Positions 9,893 through 19,489 of a stretch of DNA of 34,615 bases are shown here, one piece after another. Origin of the DNA: Candidatus Altimarinota bacterium (GTDB lineage: Bacteria; Patescibacteriota; Gracilibacteria; BD1-5; UBA2023). The notes under the pieces were generated by a model that saw only the letters and a list, made by a program, of their open reading frames with translations, ran no database searches and was not told the origin of the DNA. The DNA lies in assembly GCA_028277205.1 (NCBI GenBank), contig JANQGT010000030.1:1-34615 (forward strand). Direction: 5' to 3'. Made by a program: the position numbers and the translations under genes. Numbering within the stretch: the first letter of the stretch is position 1; each line of letters opens with the position of its first letter.

Positions 9893-10954
9893 TTATGAAA
9901 TATGAGCGATGAGATCCGGATCCCGCACGCGACTTTTGAGTGTTTCCTTTGTGATGAGTCCGTTCATGTACAGGCGTTCGAGGTACTGATCCATGAGAAA
10001 CATGCCCTCCTTTGCATACAGCTCCAGTACGCCGTAGAGCTGATGTGTCTCGCCGCGCATGATGACGGCTCGGATCGCATCGTTATTGATCAGGAGCTCT
10101 CTCGCCGCGACGCGAGCGTCGTCGTCTTTTTTTGCGACCAGGATCTGCGAGAGGATCGCGGTGAGGCTCATGGCGAGCTGGGTGCGGACTTGATTTTGCT
10201 GCTCGGTGGGAAATGAGTCGATGATGCGATCGACGCTCTGGACAGAGTCATTCGTATGCAGTGTGGAGAGGACGAGGTGTCCGGTCTCGGCGAGGGTGAT
10301 CGCGGCGGCGATGGTCTCCGGATCGCGCATTTCTCCTACCATGATGACGTCCGGATCCTCGCGCAGACTCGCGCGCATCGCTCGAGCAAATGACTCGGTG
10401 TGTGATCCGATCTCGCGCTGATGGATGAGGGACTGCTTGTTTTGAAAATGAAATTCGATCGGATCCTCGATCGTGATGATATGTCGGGCATGATGGATAT
10501 TGATATGGTCGATCATCGATGCGAGCGTCGTCGATTTTCCCGATCCGGTCGGACCCGTCACGAGGATGAGTCCCTTGCCGCGATCCAGCAGATCGAGGAG
10601 TGCGGGCGGGATCTGGAGCGACTCCGCGGAGGGTATATCGGTGGGAATAAACCGAATCGCCAGAGAGTAGCCGTATGCGTCGCGAGACGCATTCACACGA
10701 AATCGATGCTCCTCCTCCATATGAGAGGTGTCCAGATCGCCCGAGTCGCGAAACTCTCGGAATCGCTCGGAGCCGACCATGTGCACGATGATGGCTTTCA
10801 CGTCCTCTTCGCTCACACTCCCAAAGTCCTCGACCGCGCGAATTGTCCCGTCTTTTCGGCGGATGCGCGGGACGGTAGTGCTTGCGATATGCAAATCGGG
10901 AATGGCGTGCTCTACCATCTCTGACAGCAGCGCCCGAAATCGATCGAGAATCAT
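9893..10954 (-). CDS. pilT: Type IV pilus retraction ATPase PilT
   Basis: 353 residues with no UGA. PilT is the hexameric ATPase that depolymerises type IV pili in twitching and DNA uptake. Walker A GPTGSGKST at 134-142, Asp box ITIEDPIEF, Walker B RASLREDPDVIMVGEMRDPETI, His box TGHLVLSTLHTNDSVQSVDRIID. The C-terminal part (ARELLINNDAIRAVIMRGETHQLY) is typical of PilT rather than PilB. No other pilus-assembly gene is adjacent, but a pilin-like adhesin is encoded at 21379. It leads a minus-strand operon with the cNMP-domain and TraG-like genes and has a clear TATAAT box. Confidence 0.95.
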   Translation of the reverse strand: MILDRFRALLSEMVEHAIPDLHIASTTVPRIRRKDGTIRAVEDFGSVSEEDVKAIIVHMVGSERFREFRDSGDLDTSHMEEEHRFRVNASRDAYGYSLAIRFIPTDIPSAESLQIPPALLDLLDRGKGLILVTGPTGSGKSTTLASMIDHINIHHARHIITIEDPIEFHFQNKQSLIHQREIGSHTESFARAMRASLREDPDVIMVGEMRDPETIAAAITLAETGHLVLSTLHTNDSVQSVDRIIDSFPTEQQNQVRTQLAMSLTAILSQILVAKKDDDARVAARELLINNDAIRAVIMRGETHQLYGVLELYAKEGMFLMDQYLERLYMNGLITKETLKSRVRDPDLIAHIS

Positions 10955-10988
10955 GACATAAAAACAGGGGCTTCCTTGATGCTATCAC

Positions 10989-11031
10989 ATTATAGCGCTT
11001 TTTCGCAAAAGAAGATATATGGACATATATC
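10989..11031 (-). promoter_or_regulatory. pilT promoter -10 with an upstream inverted repeat
   Basis: TATAAT on the minus strand (10989-10994), 35 bases before the pilT ATG; the -35 is not consensus. GATATAT-GGAC-ATATATC (11014-11031) is a perfect 7-base inverted repeat just upstream, a possible activator or repressor site. Confidence 0.5.
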
Positions 11032-11078
11032 CAGATATGGTTTTATAGAAAATCACATGTCGTTTTCCGTCTTGCGGA

Positions 11079-12416
11079 TTAGGATTTTTTTGATCAAAAC
11101 AGTGCGACGAGCTCTTCGATATTTCACACGTGTTGTGCGTGTTTTCAGATCTTTTTCGACTCTGATTCTTTTGGCAGTACGATCGTCTCGAATGCGAGAT
11201 CTTTCAGGAGCTTGAGGCGCTCTGGCAGTGACGGCACCGGGCGTATCGTCCCCGTGAGCGAGAGCTCTCCCAGAAATACCGCATTGCCGAGAGAATACTT
11301 TCATCGTGCCGAGAGGATGGCAGCGAGCAGCGCGAGATCGATGCCCGGCTCTGCGACCGACAGTCCGCGCGATATATTCACATATACGTCGTAGCTGTCC
11401 AGTTTTGCCTCGGCATAGCGATTTGCGATGGCGATGACGAGGTCGAGCTTTCCCTGGGGAATGCCGCGACTCGATCGCTTTGGATAGCCAAATTTCGTAT
11501 AGGTCGTCAGTGCCTCGATCTCGACCAAGAGCGGACGCGTCCCCTCCATCGCGACCGTGAGTACCGAGCCGGTGAGTGATGCGTCGCGATGCTTTACAAA
11601 CTCTATGCCGGGATTCGGCATATCTCGCAGTCCTCACGCCTCCATGCGAAAAAGTCCTATCTCATCCGTCGGTCAAAACCGGTTTTTGAGCGCACGGAGG
11701 ATGCGGTAGTTTTCATAGCGTACCCCCTCGAAAAAGAGCACGGTATCCACCAGATGCTCCAGGATTTTCGGTCCGGATACTGCTCCGTCTTTCGTCACGT
11801 GTCCTACGAGCACGATGCTCGTACCGGTTTGTTTTGCATAGTGGATGAGCCGCTCGGCGACCGCCCGGATCTGGACGATACTGCCAGCGCCTCACGATGC
11901 CTCGCGACTCGTGATCATGCTGACAGAGTCGATGATGATCAGTCTCGCGCCGCTCTCGCGTGCCGTCTCGATGATATCATCGAGATCAGAGAGCGCTGCC
12001 GCGTGGACGTTTGCCGCTGCTATACCGAGTCTTTTCGCTCGCTCCGAGAGCTGTCAGAGCGTCTCCTCCGCGGTGACATAGAGAGCGGGATTTTCTGACT
12101 GCGCGTACCATGCCGCCATTTGCAGCGAGAGCGTAGATTTCCCGATACCGGGCTCGCCGGAGAGCAGTATCACCCCGCCCGCCACGACGCCTCCGCCGAG
12201 CACGCGAGAGAGCTCTGCGCTTTCCAGAGCAGAGCGATGCGCCTCTGAAATCATCTGTGTCTCCGAGAGTGCGTGTGTCGCGCGTGCCTTTCCGCCGGAT
12301 GTCTTTGCGGAGGTCTCGTCGGATTCGCGTGGCTCTAGTGTCCCCCACGACCCGCAGGAAAAACACTTTCCCTGCCATTTCGCCGAGAGCGCGCCGCATT
12401 CGGTGCAGATATACAT
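11079..12416 (-). CDS. radA: DNA repair protein RadA (Sms)
   Basis: 445 residues over eight UGA codons, shown as scattered fragments in the ORF track. RadA promotes branch migration in recombination. N-terminal C4 zinc finger (C4, C7, C18, C21: CTECG...CFSCG), Walker A GEPGIGKST at 87-95, Walker B LIIIDSVSM, then the RadA-specific KNRFG motif at 244-248, whose Gly is a UGA codon (11673-11675). The C-terminal Lon-protease-like domain is complete (NISRGLSVAEPGIDLALLAA, KYSLGNAVFLGELSLTGTIRPV). Four of the UGAs lie in the last quarter. The length is normal for the family. An upstream promoter is visible and the gene is not obviously co-transcribed with pilT. Confidence 0.97.
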
Positions 12417-12441
12417 TTACAAAAATGAATTTTATATTTGC

Positions 12442-12469
12442 AGTGTATGCGATATCGCCTCTCGTGCAA
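12442..12469 (-). promoter_or_regulatory. radA promoter
   Basis: Minus-strand TTGCAC (12464-12469), a 16-base spacer and TACACT (12442-12447), 25 bases before the radA ATG and just after the upstream gene's TAG. Confidence 0.55.
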
Positions 12470-12471
12470 CC

Positions 12472-13242
12472 CTACGAGGGCGAGACGAGTACGAAATCAA
12501 TAACTGCGACCGTGCGTCCGTACTCTGCCGAGATTTTCGATGTCAGGATGACATATCCCCTTGGGACGCCGTACGTACCTGAAAATATTTTAAGGATTCC
12601 TTCGCAGATTTCGAGTACGTCCGGCTTTCTTGCGGTAGAGGTTGCGTCAGTATGCTCAGTCGTCATGAGGCAGCATTCTCGATCCTCGGGATGGATTTGA
12701 CATGTGGATTTACACTCGCATAGCTCTTTACGCTCTGCGTGTGAGATACTGGTATCTCTACAGGTGCCATCGACGGCGCGGGTGCGACTACGCGCATCTG
12801 TCGTGTCGTTTTCGCTTATGGTGAGACGACATCATCGATCTTCGTGATATATCTGACAGGCGTATCAGGCTTCGCTCATGTATCTGTATAGCAACAACAC
12901 TCTCGTCTCAGGTTCGATTTCATCGATTCTTGCAAAGAAATTTGCAATGTTTTTCAGAGCTGCCTGTTCTTGAGCTTTGATTTGCTCTGGAGTCAGACGA
13001 CGCTCTTGATTGGCGTTTAGCTGGCGGTGTTTTCGTGCTTCGAGGAGGATCTCTTGTCTCGTACGATCGCCCGTTTCAAATAATTCTATTTCCCGGACAT
13101 ACGCATGATCCCCGCGGCGATGCTCTGCGAGTAGCACATGAGCACGATTGGCAATACGATCTTTTTGTACTGCCGTCTCGGCTTTCCAGGCACCGAAATG
13201 GGATATGCGGGAACTGGCAGGGCGCGCGTGTGGAGCAGTCAT
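12472..13242 (-). CDS. Hypothetical protein with duplicated Cys motif
   Basis: 256 residues, formed by joining ORFs 12865-13359 and 12472-12666 across two UGA codons in one frame (770 bases without TAA/TAG). The N-terminal third is basic and helical (TRQEILLEARKHRQLNANQERRLTPEQIKAQEQAALKNI). The central part contains two similar Cys segments, CQIYHEDRGC and CQIHPEDRECC, about 50 residues apart, with other cysteines between them (GTC, LCECKSTC), which suggests a duplicated metal-binding or disulfide unit. The last ~60 residues (DVLEICEGILKIFSGTYGVPRGYVILTSKI...) look like an alpha/beta domain. No family recognised. It starts at ATG 13242 after an AT-rich leader, divergent from pheA. Confidence 0.65.
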
Positions 13243-13321
13243 AGTGATAACACTAAAAAAATACTCGCGCGAAGATACCATAGCCATAGTTACTATTTTG
13301 TTACTATACGACATATTGCTC

Positions 13322-13359
13322 TTGAAAGGTCGTATATTTTTTGTACTATATTCGGTCAA
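13322..13359. promoter_or_regulatory. Overlapping opposed promoters for pheA and the Cys-rich gene
   Basis: Plus strand: TTGAAA (13322-13327), 16 bases, TACTAT (13344-13349), toward pheA. Minus strand: TTGACC (13354-13359), 17 bases, TATACG (13331-13336), toward the 12472-13242 gene. The two sets interleave within 38 bases, so they should compete for polymerase. Confidence 0.5.
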
Positions 13360-13379
13360 TTTTTTTGGTTTTTCTTTTT

Positions 13380-14192
13380 ATGAAAATCATTTATCAGGGG
13401 GAGCCAGGAGCGTATACTCATATTGCCACAGAGATATTTGCTCGTAAAAATATGATCTCACCGGAAAATATCGTAGCATTTCCCACATTTGAGTCCGTAT
13501 GGCGCGCTATCGGTACCGATACTATCGCCGTGCTTCCCATCGAAAATTCGTATATGGGATCGATCCATGAAAATCTCTATGCATTTCTCCGCTACGGCGT
13601 CACGATCATCGCGGAGACGAGTCTCGACATTCACCACATGCTCCTGTCGTACGAGACGGATATAGCCCGGGTACGGCGTGCCTACTCGTTTCCGCCGGCG
13701 CTCAGCCAGTGCTACGAATTTTTACGCTGACACGGTATCGAGCCGGTCGCACACTCCGATACGGCAGCGGCGGCGCGATATCTCTCCGAGACTCGCGAGT
13801 CCGGGGCGGCGGTGATTGCTTCCGAGCGCGCGGGCGAGATATACGATGTACCGATCATGATGCGAAATATCGAGGATCAAAATGGAAATACGACCCGGTT
13901 TTTGGTCGTGGCGACACCGGACACCGTCCTCGAATCCGTGGAAAAAACCGGGAAAATCTCCATCCTCTTCGAGGCGGCGGACGTCCCCGCGGCGCTCTAT
14001 AAATGCCTCGGAGCCTTTGCGACACACGACATAAATCTCACGAAAATCGAGAGCCTGCCCAGTCGGCGCGATCCGTTTACGTATCTCTTTTGGCTTGATT
14101 TTTCCGGGGCGAGCACCGATGCGCGCGTACGCAGTGCGATGGACGAGCTTCGATTTTTCACCAAAAATATTACGATATTGGGAGAGTATTAG
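13380..14192 (+). CDS. pheA: Prephenate dehydratase
   Basis: 270 residues with one UGA (13728-13730, FLR-G-HGIEPVAHSDTA). Converts prephenate to phenylpyruvate in phenylalanine synthesis. N-terminal IIYQGEPGAYTHIAT, PIENSYMGSIHENLYAF (catalytic-site region) and HSDTAAAARYLSE (the family TRF/DTA regions; NTTRFLVV with the essential TRF is present), followed by a C-terminal ACT domain with ISILFEAADVPAALYKCLGAFATHDINLTKIESLPSR; ESLPSR is the Phe-binding ESRP-type motif. It is monofunctional, without a chorismate mutase domain. No other aromatic amino acid gene is in the window, which is odd in a lineage usually poor in amino acid synthesis. Confidence 0.95.
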
Positions 14193-14381
14193 ACCAGGGT
14201 CAACGGAGGGCACCGAGACTCTGGCTCACACTGGAGCTCGCCTGGGAAATTGGCATCATGTTTTTTGCGACCGGAGAGCGCTTTTTCCATCGTGTCTCAT
14301 GCTCGGCTATAGGCGATGTACGCACATATGACTGATCCGGAGAGACTGACATGAGAGGACATGCGCTCAGCTATCGATACG
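14193..14381. other. Gap between convergent pheA and folD
   Basis: 189 bases with no open frame under code 25 that I would call a gene, no tRNA cloverleaf and no strong terminator. I see nothing definite in it. Confidence 0.5.
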
Positions 14382-15236
14382 CTACCGTACATTCCCGTCT
14401 CTCACGCCACGACGCAGCGACTCCCTCGCTGCCCGGTACGCATTTTCCAAAAGCATCGCTACAGTCATCGCCCCCACACCTCCCGGGACCGGCGTGATGT
14501 CGCACAGGTCTTTGAGATTTTCAAAATCCGCATCGCCGACGCCCCGACCATCCACCCGGGTGTATCCGACGTCGATGACGGTCGTACCGGGACGTACCCG
14601 GTCTCGCGTCAAAAATCCCGGGACTCCGATCGCGATGATGACTATATCCGATGCGAGCGTCAGTTCCCTTGAATCGTGAGTCAACGCATTGCACGAGAGC
14701 ACCGTCGCATCCGCAGCGATGAGAGCGAGTGCCATGGGTTTTCCGACGATATCGCTCTGTCCCAGTACGGCGACGCGCTTTCCGGCGACCGGTTTTTCGT
14801 AGTACTCCAGCAGACGCATGACCCCCTTTGGAGTGCAGGACATGTATCCGTCCGTCCCGAAAAAAAGATTGCCGGCACTCTGCACGCCAAAACCGTCCAC
14901 GTCTTTTTCGGGAGCGATGGCGCGGATGATGCGCTCGCGCGAGAGGTGTTTCGGCAGCGGCAGCTGGACGATGAGTCCATGAAACCGATCATCCGCATTG
15001 ATGCCATCCATGGTCTGCAGGAGCTGCGTCTCGGAGGTGCTTTCCGGCAGACGAAACACCTCGAAATCAATGCCGACCCGCCGGGCGTATTTTCGCTTTT
15101 GTGCGATGTAGGCGATGCTGGCAGGACTGTCTCAGACCAGGATGGCTGCGAGTCCGGGCGCAGTGCCGAGTACGCTGATATCGGCGGCGAGTGTCTCGTA
15201 GATACTGCGTGCGACGCGACGTCCGTCGAGGATCAT
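14382..15236 (-). CDS. folD: Bifunctional methylenetetrahydrofolate dehydrogenase/cyclohydrolase FolD
   Basis: 284 residues, the usual FolD length, with one UGA (15132-15134) that supplies the Gly of LAAILV-G-DSPASIAY, the conserved vGddpAS motif. Interconverts 5,10-methylene- and 10-formyl-tetrahydrofolate with NADP. Other signatures: YIAQKRKYARRVGI (catalytic Lys), GLIVQLPLPKHL, PEKDVDGFGVQSAGNL, CTPKGVMRLLEYY, AVLGQSDIVGKPMA (dinucleotide binding), TPVPGGVGAMTVAMLL. The ORF track misses the first 59 residues. Its own minus-strand promoter lies in the gap shared with the 7TM gene. Confidence 0.96.
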
Positions 15237-15280
15237 CTTTGTATTGATTAGAGGCAATTTCTCATCCGGGAAATGTCCCG

Positions 15281-15309
15281 AGTATAGAGCAAAAGCGAAA
15301 AAATGCCAC
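15281..15309 (-). promoter_or_regulatory. folD promoter
   Basis: Minus-strand GTGGCA (15304-15309), a 17-base spacer, TATACT (15281-15286), 45 bases before the folD ATG. Confidence 0.5.
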
Positions 15310-15330
15310 CGCGTGCGCGAGTATTCGTCT

Positions 15331-15358
15331 TTGACTGAAATCTCGATTTGCCTATACT
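15331..15358 (+). promoter_or_regulatory. Promoter of the transglutaminase/ligase/peptidase operon
   Basis: TTGACT (15331-15336), 16-base spacer, TATACT (15353-15358), 24 bases before ATG 15383. One of the best sigma-70-type promoters in the window. Confidence 0.75.
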
Positions 15359-15382
15359 ATCACGGTTTTCTGTTGCTTTTTC

Positions 15383-16978
15383 ATGATGTTTCGACTTTTC
15401 CTGCAGATATTCGCTGCCATGCTTGCGTGTCTGTACTGCAGTCTCTGGGCGTATGCGCAGACCCCCGAGACTGCGACGGACGCCACCCCGAGTATTTTGC
15501 TCGATGGAGCCGACATTGCTCCGTTTTTCATCGAAGAGGATACGCTGAGCTGTATCGAGGAAAAATACGAATTCGTCGGTCCCGAATCCGTAAAGGCGCT
15601 CACGAATGTCGACTACGTCATCCGAGCGCGCGGAGACATCACGCTGCAGGATACCGAGTATGTCCGGTATGAGCTGTATAAGGACGGCGAACGCATCGAA
15701 TCGCACGAAGGTATCAAATACGCGCGTTCGTTTGTCGAGCCGGGAGGATCTACCATCACGGCATTTGTGCGGGATCGGGATGGCTGCGAGTATCGATTTG
15801 AAAAATCAATCACAGTCTACGAGCGCATCATCGTCTTTATCGGAGAGGAGCGGGCGGAGCTGCGGCTCGGATTCGAGGACGAGTTTGAAAAACAAGCGAC
15901 GTTTTTTCTGATGTTGCCGTTTTCCGGCGAGCCGGATCCGTCGGTCGCAAATCGCCTGACGCGCCTGGTATCCGAAAATCTCTATCACGTCAAACACGCC
16001 GACAGTCTGGTCATCGCCTCGGCGTATACGAGTGCGGTGATGGAGTCGCTTTGAAAGCTGCAAACCGTCTACAATCTCGATTTTTCCAGTACGGCGCTCT
16101 ACCTGGTGACCACGGAGAGCACCTACGTCGCCAAGCGCGTCTTTTCAAAATATCTGCGTACGCTCGGTATCGAGGCGTTTTGGCTCGTACCGGAGCCCGC
16201 ATTTATAAATCTCCTGCTCGGTCTCTCTACCGCGTCCGGATGATACGTCCCGGAGGATGAGGGAGGCGTGCGCATTTCTTTTGATCGTATTCCGCGTTAT
16301 CAGCTTTTTTCCTACGCTGTGGACTATCTCATATTTCAGGAGTTTCCCGTGACGCTTTTGGCGTGGCTTTTGTCTCTGACGGTCGCTGTTACATTTCTCA
16401 ATTTTGCTCGGCAAATAGTGTGACTGCATACATTCGGATTGTTTTATCCGCTGTTGTTTGCGTTTTCATTTGCATTTCTCAATGTCGCACTGACACTGCT
16501 GCTTTTCATCGTGGCGTTTGTGTGCATCCTCGCGGTCAATGCGTTTTCCGCTCGCGTGTACATCATGCACAATGGTCGCATCGCCCTCGTGCTCATCGCC
16601 TATATCGCTTTGTCGTTTCTGCTCTTGCTCGTGGCGAGTCTGTGGTCGGTTCCCTTTTTGCGGCTCGACATCATGCAAAATGTTTCGAGTATTTTTCCGT
16701 ATCTGGCTATCCTGCTCGTGGCGTATCGGATTTTCGACGATGACTTTCATCCGTTTCGTCTCGATGATATTTTGTATCTCGTTCAGCTGTTTTTGGTCAG
16801 CTTCGCGGTCTTTTTCATCCTGAATTGGAATTGGCTTCAAAATTTTCTGTTGTCGTTTCCGGAGGTGATTTTGCTCATCCTCGGGCTCAATATCGCGATT
16901 GCCCGATTTACGGGACTGCAGCTCTCCGAGTATTTGCGGTTTTTGCCGCTGCTGCGACGAAACGTCGAAGAAGAATAA
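15383..16978 (+). CDS. Inactive-transglutaminase/7TM family membrane protein
   Basis: 531 residues over three UGA codons (16052, 16241 and 16421 regions). Signal peptide MMFRLFLQIFAAMLACLYCSLWAYAQ, an extracytoplasmic region of about 300 residues with a transglutaminase-like stretch and no Cys-His-Asp triad that I can identify, then a C-terminal block of about seven hydrophobic helices (FPVTLLAWLLSLTVAVTFL through VILLILGLNIAIARF) ending in a charged tail. This architecture matches the family described as inactive transglutaminase fused to seven membrane helices, whose genes in proteobacteria sit beside a RimK-like ligase. Here a RimK-like ligase gene follows after 15 bases, which strongly supports the assignment. 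Probably a membrane partner that presents or senses the ligase substrate. Confidence 0.7.
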
Positions 16979-16993
16979 TTTTTTAGCGCGGGT

Positions 16994-19351
16994 ATGATGT
17001 GATATTTCGGCATTCTGGGTATCAATGCGAGAAATCTCCGCTACGTGCAAAAACGCAATCCCCGTGAGGCGATACACCTCGCGGATGATAAGCTCAAGAC
17101 GAAGCGCTTTTTGCAAAAGCACGGCATTCCGGTACCGGACACCTATTTCGTGCTCAGCTCGCGCGAGGAGGTGCAGAGTGCGAATTTCGACACGCTTCCC
17201 GAGACATTCGTGGTAAAGCCGAATCACGGAAGTCGGGGTCGCGGGATCACCGTCCTGACGCGCGATCACGCGAAAAATATCTTTCGATTTTCGGATACCG
17301 AGTACGACGACGACACATTTCGAAAGTATCTGGCGGATATCGTCGACGGGACGTATTCGCTGCATTTCGGGGGAGATCAGGCGTTTTTCGAGGAGCGCAT
17401 CGTCCCGTCGCACGGATTCGAGCGGTTTTGCGCTCACGGTCTCGCCGACATTCGCATCATCGTGGTCAATCTCGTCCCGATTCTCGCCTATATTCGTATG
17501 CCGACGGAGCGCTCCGGATGACGGGCAAATATCCACCAGTGAGGCATCGGTCTGGGGCTCGACATCGGCGATGGAAAGGTCGTGACGCTCTATCGGGATC
17601 GCCGGATATTCACTCGCGCGTTTCCGATGGAGTATGCGTTTTTGCGATGAAAGGGTGTGCCGTTTTGGGATGAGATCCTCCTACAGTCCAGCTGCACTCA
17701 GCAGGCGGTCAATCTCGGCTATCTCGCTGTGGACTGGACGATCACGACGACAGGTCCGAAAATCCTCGAGATCAATGCCCGGGCGGGACTGGAGATACAA
17801 AATGTCACCGGAGTGCCGCTGCGAAAACGAATCGCAAAGATCGAAGACATGCGTATCGCAAATCCTGAAAAATGACACGAAATCGCGAAAGCCCTTTTCG
17901 CGCGAAACGTCTCTCATATCTCCTCGTCGAAAGTGCTCTCGCTCTCCCAGCCGTGAGCGATCCGGGAGACATCGTGAGAGGAGAGAAGCGAATCTATCAT
18001 CGTCGAAGTCAGTCTGGCGCACGCGCACAATCGCATCGCTCCGGCACTCGAAAAGACTATCGAGTCGTTTTCAAAAGACGTGATCGTCGAGACGCAAAAT
18101 TATTCGCTGGCAAATCCCGCTCGCACTGTCGATCCGAGCTTATTGCCAAATGTCTTTGTGCTCGGACGAAAGGCGGTCTCGGAGTACTATATCCGTCCCG
18201 CTTCGCAGAGCATGGGCGTCTTTGTGCCAAAGGAGTGAAGCATCAAGGACGATGAGATCGAGCGTTTGCGAGTACTGGACAAGCGAGTAAACGAACTCTC
18301 GCGCGCTGTCGCCGGACTGCATGCGAGCACTCCCATAAATCTGGACGAGGCGAAAGAACAATTTCAGCGTACTGGAGGACGGGAAAATCCGGTATTTCGC
18401 TATCGAGAGATACCGCCGGCGAGTATCGAGCAGACTCGCAAAGACATAGAGACGACGCTCTCGCAGTACTTTCGGGGTGTATCCGCACTGCAGAGTGATT
18501 TTGCATGATTGTTTCATGAAAAGCTCGAAGAGCTTCATCTTTTTACGCAGTATCTTTTCGCGGTGCGTTTTCAGGATTTTGATCGTATGCGTCGTACGAG
18601 CGAGCGTCTGTATGGAGGATTTGACGCTGCGCTGATCCGTCGCACCGAGGCGGATGTGGAGACGCTGGGCAGGCTCACCCGCGAAGGGCGGGGAGGATCG
18701 ACGCTCTCGCATGACGAGGTCATCGCCTACATTCATAAATATCTGGAGGACTGCGGTCTCTCGGGATCGGTGCGTGTGCGCGTACGCGATCAGATCCCGC
18801 GATTCGTCGTACGTCGAAAATCGGTGCCGGAAATCTCTATCACCCGTCGTCCGCTGTCTCTGACCCATGAGGAGCTTCTCGGCATACTCGCGCACGAGGT
18901 GGACGTGCATATCGTTCGTGCGCTTTCGGGGCGACGCTCGTGATGGCGCATCATCGAGTCCGGGACCGGTTTTTATCTGTCGTGTGAGGAATGACTGGCA
19001 CTGTATCGCAGTCGAGAGGCCTCCGTATCAAAGCGGGAATCTCGTCGTGTCGCGATTCACTATCTGGCGCTCACCCGATGATGAGATGTTGATTTTTGTG
19101 GATTGTTTGAGTATCTGCAGGGCTTTGAAGAATTTGGCGATTTTGACGCGGCGTTTACAAAGGCGGCGCGCATGAAGAGAAATGTTTGCGATACGTCGAT
19201 TGCCCACCCCGGCGCCCTTTTTCTCAAGGACAAGATCTACCACGAGTGATACTCGATGATCGCCGACTGGATAGGGTGATGAGGCGATATCGAGACACTC
19301 ATGAGCGGAAAGATCAAGATTGCCGATCTGCGATACTCTGACGGAGGATAG
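16994..19351 (+). CDS. Fusion of RimK-like ATP-grasp ligase and DUF1704/MATCAP-type metallopeptidase
   Basis: 785 residues in one frame bridged by 16 UGA codons, the highest count here; the ORF track shows four unrelated-looking scraps. Residues 1-290 are an ATP-grasp ligase of the alpha-L-glutamate-ligase-like type: YFGILGINARNLRYV, LADDKLKTKRFLQKHGIPVP, FVVKPNHGSRGRGI (ATP loop), SGGRANIHQGGIGLGLDI, and the metal motif EINARAGLEIQN near 260. Residues ~310-785 are DUF1704 (flavohemoglobin-expression QEGLA/MATCAP family): zinc motif HEVDVH at 634-639 and the third ligand in CEEGLA (665-669), its Gly being UGA. Relatives of the C-domain include tubulin C-terminal carboxypeptidases. Predicted: ligase adds and peptidase removes terminal residues on one target, with the upstream 7TM protein as membrane partner. 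Two separate genes with readthrough is the alternative, but no internal TAA/TAG exists. Confidence 0.85.
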
Positions 19352-19423
19352 ACTGCTCCCGCATTGACCGGATGCGCATCTTCGCGGTTTTTTGTAAAAA
19401 TGCCGACCGTCAATGCAAATATG

Positions 19424-19452
19424 TTGCAAAAATACAGAAAACCTGATACAAT
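19424..19452 (+). promoter_or_regulatory. Promoter of the TrbC-like gene
   Basis: TTGCAA (19424-19429), 17-base spacer, TACAAT (19447-19452), 38 bases before the ATG at 19490. Confidence 0.65.
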
Positions 19453-19489
19453 GGGCATGCCTTACGCTTATATTCTAAATTTTTTTCTT

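Noticed and set aside
14193-14381. Possible structured RNA between pheA and folD
   Set aside because: No tRNA, SRP, RNase P or tmRNA signature and no convincing pairing.
16466-17536. 356-residue minus ORF
   Set aside because: Antisense to the 7TM protein and the ATP-grasp domain; low-complexity charged sequence with no motif.
15383-19351. Reading the TGA-split frames as pseudogenes or frameshifts
   Set aside because: The frame never shifts, TAA/TAG are absent over kilobases, and UGAs fall on conserved Gly in many unrelated families.
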